Below are positions 60,838-64,000 of a stretch of DNA of 64,000 nucleotides, one piece after another. This stretch comes from Skeletonema tropicum (Eukaryota; Bacillariophyta; Thalassiosirophyceae; Thalassiosirales; Thalassiosiraceae): the NCBI GenBank assembly GCA_037178625.1, contig CM074127.1, forward strand, positions 5,456,001 to 5,520,000. The letters run 5' to 3'. Each line of letters begins with the position of its first letter. Position 1 is the first letter of the stretch. Position numbers and translations under genes: made by a program. The notes under the pieces are model-generated. The model searched no databases. It had not been told where the DNA came from and saw nothing but the letters and a program-made list of their open reading frames with translations.

Positions 60838-61368
60838 ATGAAGAACGCTATCTTCACGGCATTAACATTGCTTGTTGGCTCATCAAACGGCTTTACACCG
60901 TCCGCTAGTCGGCACTTATCATGTCGTCATTACAGCAGCACCACCAGCAGCAGCGCACAACACGCAGTACAAGAACAACAAGGACATCCAGCAGTGATCG
61001 GCTGGCCAGAAAAATACACCGAGGGAGGCGGAAGCATCCAAGATGAAACCGCCGGCCCAGAGATACTCAGCACTGAATTCCAAATACAGAAAGCATCACC
61101 GTCCCAACTGCAACAACTAGACGTCGAGCATTGGCCTACATGGACGACAAGTGACAAGCCAAAATGGAGCGTGGGCAATCAAGTTGTCGATAAGGAAATG
61201 CCATACGGTGAATTAAGTTATGTCTTGTCGGGGAAATTGGAGATCATTCCACATTCGACGGGAGTGCCTGAAATTGTCAATGTAGGGGACTTTGTCACGT
61301 TCCCGAAAGGGTTTGTTGCGTCGTGGAAAGTGTTGGAGGAGCTTACTTGGCATTATTACTTGTATTGA
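60838..61368 (+). CDS. Plastid-type small cupin protein
   Basis: 176 residues from the ATG at 60838. Residues 1-18 are a signal peptide ending SSNG-FTPSASR, with F at +1 and a Ser/Arg-rich transit stretch, typical of diatom plastid import. Residues ~100-176 form a cupin_3-type barrel: PKWSVGNQVVDKEMPYGELSYVLSGKLEIIP, VNVGDFVTFPKGFVASWKVLEELTWHYYLY. This subfamily (EutQ/DUF861-like) is small, single-domain and of unknown substrate. Metal-binding His residues of classical cupins are largely absent, with Glu in the YGELSYVLSG position. Converges with the kinase gene downstream. Confidence 0.78.
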   Translation: MKNAIFTALTLLVGSSNGFTPSASRHLSCRHYSSTTSSSAQHAVQEQQGHPAVIGWPEKYTEGGGSIQDETAGPEILSTEFQIQKASPSQLQQLDVEHWPTWTTSDKPKWSVGNQVVDKEMPYGELSYVLSGKLEIIPHSTGVPEIVNVGDFVTFPKGFVASWKVLEELTWHYYLY

Positions 61369-61675
61369 AAAGAAAACAAGAGGTATAATTCAGTATGCTG
61401 TAGTGCTAGTGCAGATTCTTTGGAAGATTGGAATTTTGGACGCAACGAGAGCAATGCACCCATTTCATCAAAGGCGGTGATATATGTGTGCGGCTGCGCA
61501 ACTAAAATAACAGAACTCAGGAAGAACCTGAAAACAACCATCACCAACAAAGCTGCCTACGCCATGATACAGAAGAGCTCTCCAAAACTTGCAATATTCA
61601 GGTTGGAAAGAGTGGACGTCTTGATCATTCAAGGGTTTCTATTTTAACTTTCCAGTTGAATCGATGTTTGTCACT
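61369..61675. other. Gap between convergent cupin and kinase genes
   Basis: Untranslated 3' regions of the two genes. A 75-codon frame here shows nothing recognisable. Confidence 0.5.
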
Positions 61676-63232
61676 TTACTTTACAACTAACTGTGTTTTC
61701 CCCGCTTGTGTTTTACCCCGAAGGACTCTCCACGCCTCCATTCTTACTTTCTCTCGGAGTAAATAATCTTCAAAAGAGCTGTCCAGACTATGTATACTTT
61801 GCTCCCATTTATCTCCTTCTTCACGTAAAAACTCTTCATAAGAGATATTGTCAGCAGTGGATCCAGAGGTCTCCGACGAACGAGGTTTATAATTTTTTTG
61901 CTCCTGGGTCGAAACAGTTGACTTGTCAGAGTTGAATGATGACCGTAATTTTTGCAAGCCTCTATTGGATGATAGACGACGAAGGAAGTTCTCGCTACCC
62001 TGTTTCCGACTTGATCTCAAGATACTATTGCTCTCACTCTCAATAATATCAGTCTGGCTTTTCTCTACTCCCTTGGAAGTGCAATCATTGAGTACCTTAC
62101 ATAGCTCACTCATCACAGGACGGGCCCAAAGATCTCTTGATAAGCCACTCTTGATGATGTCTTGAATTGGCTGAGGCCATCTTCGTTTAATGGCAAGGGT
62201 CTTGCTATCAAATGTCGATAAGGCCCTTTCAAGCTCTTTCCTCTGCTTGTACTTGGCAAATGGCTTCTTCAGATTCATGATCTCCCATAACACGACAGAA
62301 AACGAATATACATCAGCCTTGAGATTATAAGGTTGATGAAAGAGCACTTCAGGTGAAGTATATCTTGGAGTTCCCGAGTCACTCATCTCATGTACGTCCT
62401 CGTAGGCATCCCCATGCTGAGGCATGAACCTAGCCAGGCCGAAATCGAACAACTTGAGGTTTCCCTCTTTGTCGAATCCAACATTGTTTGGCTTGAGATC
62501 ACGAAAGATGATACCTTGAGAATGTAGGTAATCAACTGCCCCTGCTAGAGAAGCAGCCACACGTATCCGACTGTGAAGGGATCCACCTTCATCAACATCA
62601 ACTGATATTGTGGCCGACTTCTCCATCTCCAACTTGTCTAAAGCCCCGCCGCTGTAGCTCTTGTGCAATGACTTGAATGATCTGGACGAATCAAAAGAGT
62701 TCTCATCCCAACCTTTGATTTTATCAGCCAAAGTACAATCTAGCTTCTCCAAGATGATGAAGAACTCGGATGCACCGTCGAGAAAGGCGTCGTGGCGGCT
62801 AGCAACTACACCATGAAGCTTGACGATATTCGGGTGAGACAGAGTCGCTAACATCTCAGTTTCGTGAATAATGTCTTGAGCTGCACAGGGGAAAAGGTCT
62901 GTATCATCAGAATCCTCCAACTTCTCCTTGAGGCATTTCATCACGTACTTGGCACCGTTCTTCAAGGACTTGGCGGTCGCTTCTCTCTGCTTGATTTGTT
63001 CGTCTGTGTAAATGTCTGATTGATCAGCACACAAGTTAAAGTCTTGAATGTCGTACACAAAAGAGAACGAGCCTGCTCCAACTCTTCTGCCTAGGATGAT
63101 CTCATCTTTCCGGAACGGTGCAATTGAGTCCATTGGTGAACGGCCAAAGGTCTTGTGGAAGTCATCACTGCTCCTTTTTGCAAGGTCAGTAGCCTTGACG
63201 CGCTTATTGTGGATGCTCCAGTCTTCCACCAT
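61676..63232 (-). CDS. Ser/Thr protein kinase (TKL-like)
   Basis: 518 residues on the minus strand, ATG at 63232. The kinase domain spans ~45-385: glycine-rich loop VGAGSFSFVY (51-60), catalytic Lys in YVMK (99), HETEML helix with Glu near 124-126, FRDLKPNN (243-250), DFG (263-265) and GTPRYTSPEVL (287-297), then DVYSFSVVLWEI. The HRD motif is FRD, and the APE motif is SPE, both seen in algal TKL-like kinases; catalytic Asp245 is present, so activity is likely. An insertion of ~45 residues (175-220) lies between the hinge and the catalytic loop. The C-terminal ~130 residues are Ser-rich and may be phosphorylated. No membrane segment or receptor part, hence a cytosolic or nuclear signalling kinase. 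Substrate unknown. Confidence 0.88.
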   Translation of the reverse strand: MVEDWSIHNKRVKATDLAKRSSDDFHKTFGRSPMDSIAPFRKDEIILGRRVGAGSFSFVYDIQDFNLCADQSDIYTDEQIKQREATAKSLKNGAKYVMKCLKEKLEDSDDTDLFPCAAQDIIHETEMLATLSHPNIVKLHGVVASRHDAFLDGASEFFIILEKLDCTLADKIKGWDENSFDSSRSFKSLHKSYSGGALDKLEMEKSATISVDVDEGGSLHSRIRVAASLAGAVDYLHSQGIIFRDLKPNNVGFDKEGNLKLFDFGLARFMPQHGDAYEDVHEMSDSGTPRYTSPEVLFHQPYNLKADVYSFSVVLWEIMNLKKPFAKYKQRKELERALSTFDSKTLAIKRRWPQPIQDIIKSGLSRDLWARPVMSELCKVLNDCTSKGVEKSQTDIIESESNSILRSSRKQGSENFLRRLSSNRGLQKLRSSFNSDKSTVSTQEQKNYKPRSSETSGSTADNISYEEFLREEGDKWEQSIHSLDSSFEDYLLREKVRMEAWRVLRGKTQAGKTQLVVK

Positions 63233-64000
63233 TATGATGTTGTTGGTAGTGTTTGGTTGCTTTGCTTCAGAATGAGAATTTATTTTTTTATGATTATGTT
63301 GCCTTGGTCAGCGGGTGGGTCAGCATCGCATGCTGCGCTGGAAGCCAAAGAATGTAAGTAAATGTGGAAAAGAAACAGAAATGTACAATAAATGTGGAAA
63401 AGAACCCCCTCTGCCCTCTGAGTTGCAACTGAGGCACTCACAGATGTCAGATTTATTGTTTGAGTACGAGAAGATAAACTTTTACATATTGTAGGAATAA
63501 AATACATAGGAAAAGATTTTACATTCGGTCTTCGGTTCAATCCTGAGGACTGCACACTTCCGTAGGTACCTTGGAGTACCTGTTTGCTGCTTTTACGCTG
63601 CATCAAAATAAAAGTGTCTGGTGACCACTATACATATCGTACTTATAACTTACTCTGGCACCTCAAAATACATCGGCCTCATCCTTGAGTACCTGTTAGA
63701 CACCAGATGGGCGATTACCTACAAATCAACGTAGGTAGGAACACGAACTACATACAGTCGAGTAGCACGAACAGTACCCCGCCCCCTAACTTTGCCTGTA
63801 CCCCCCCTCCAAATCTCAGCCTAGAGTAAAGTTTTGTACCCCCCTCACCGACATAATTGTAGGGCTCTTATTTATTAGGTAAACGCTTAGGTTAGGACCA
63901 TTGAACACACATCTATCTTAATGAATACCTTACTACTTCTTTCTTTTGTGTTGAGGACAGGGAACGCCATGCTGAAGACAACATTTCTTGCACATTTTGC
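63233..64000. other. Right-edge intergenic region
   Basis: No gene supported. The 108-codon minus frame at 63280-63606 is without features. C-rich stretches near 63778-63850 are noted without interpretation. Confidence 0.5.

Noticed and set aside
63280..63606. 108-codon minus-strand frame upstream of the kinase
   Set aside because: No features; overlaps the expected kinase promoter region.

Overview
The window reads as nuclear DNA of a diatom, probably centric. The genes are intron-bearing with short GT-AG introns of about 70-480 bp. Several proteins start with a signal peptide followed by an A-F or similar ASAFAP-type cleavage site, as used for import into diatom plastids. Ser/Pro 'PSxxPS' secreted proteins, Asn/Gln homopolymers and a tyrosine-recombinase retroelement are also present. 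All exon joins given here are read by eye from splice consensus, frame and paralogue comparison. Eukaryotic starts are placed at ATG.

Layout. 1-3.8 kb: right-hand part of a DIRS/Ngaro-type retroelement (reverse transcriptase-RNase H, tyrosine recombinase with one stop, split direct repeats). 4.1-12.7 kb: three tandem copies of a Golgi-type glycosyltransferase-like gene with shared flanks, an inverted-repeat element between copies A and B, and an orphan C-terminal piece of DNA polymerase alpha behind copy B. 13.2-18.7 kb: a very large pentatricopeptide-repeat (PPR) gene. 20.1-21.4 kb: a TALE homeobox gene. 22.3-36.9 kb: a compound palindrome in which a ~3.9 kb block (two secreted SAPS-type genes and one orphan gene) occurs three times as direct-inverted-direct, together with two copies of a 1354-bp hAT transposon whose outer end coincides exactly with one rearrangement junction. 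37.2-37.5 kb: a solo LTR with target duplication. 37.8-44.4 kb: two tandem, strongly diverged paralogues rich in Gln/Gly/Ala that appear to define an undescribed family.

The right third is denser and more conventional: a CP12-like plastid protein, a GAF-like/HPP membrane protein, a membrane-anchored small heat-shock protein, a small single-pass membrane protein, a sulfotransferase, a methyltransferase fused to an FDX-ACB RNA-binding domain, a plastid-type ABC-F ATPase, a cupin and a protein kinase. Several of these neighbours converge with short intergenic gaps, and the methyltransferase and ABC-F genes diverge from one 256-bp promoter. Both look plastid-targeted and could act in organellar translation (tRNA or ribosome), which is an inference from domain content.

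The strongest candidates for something new are the hAT-associated direct-inverted-direct triplication, the paired introns at equivalent positions of internally repeated domains (ABC-F and PPR genes), the FDX-ACB methyltransferase fusion, and the Gln-rich paralogue family. Long gaps without genes are stated in the feature list.
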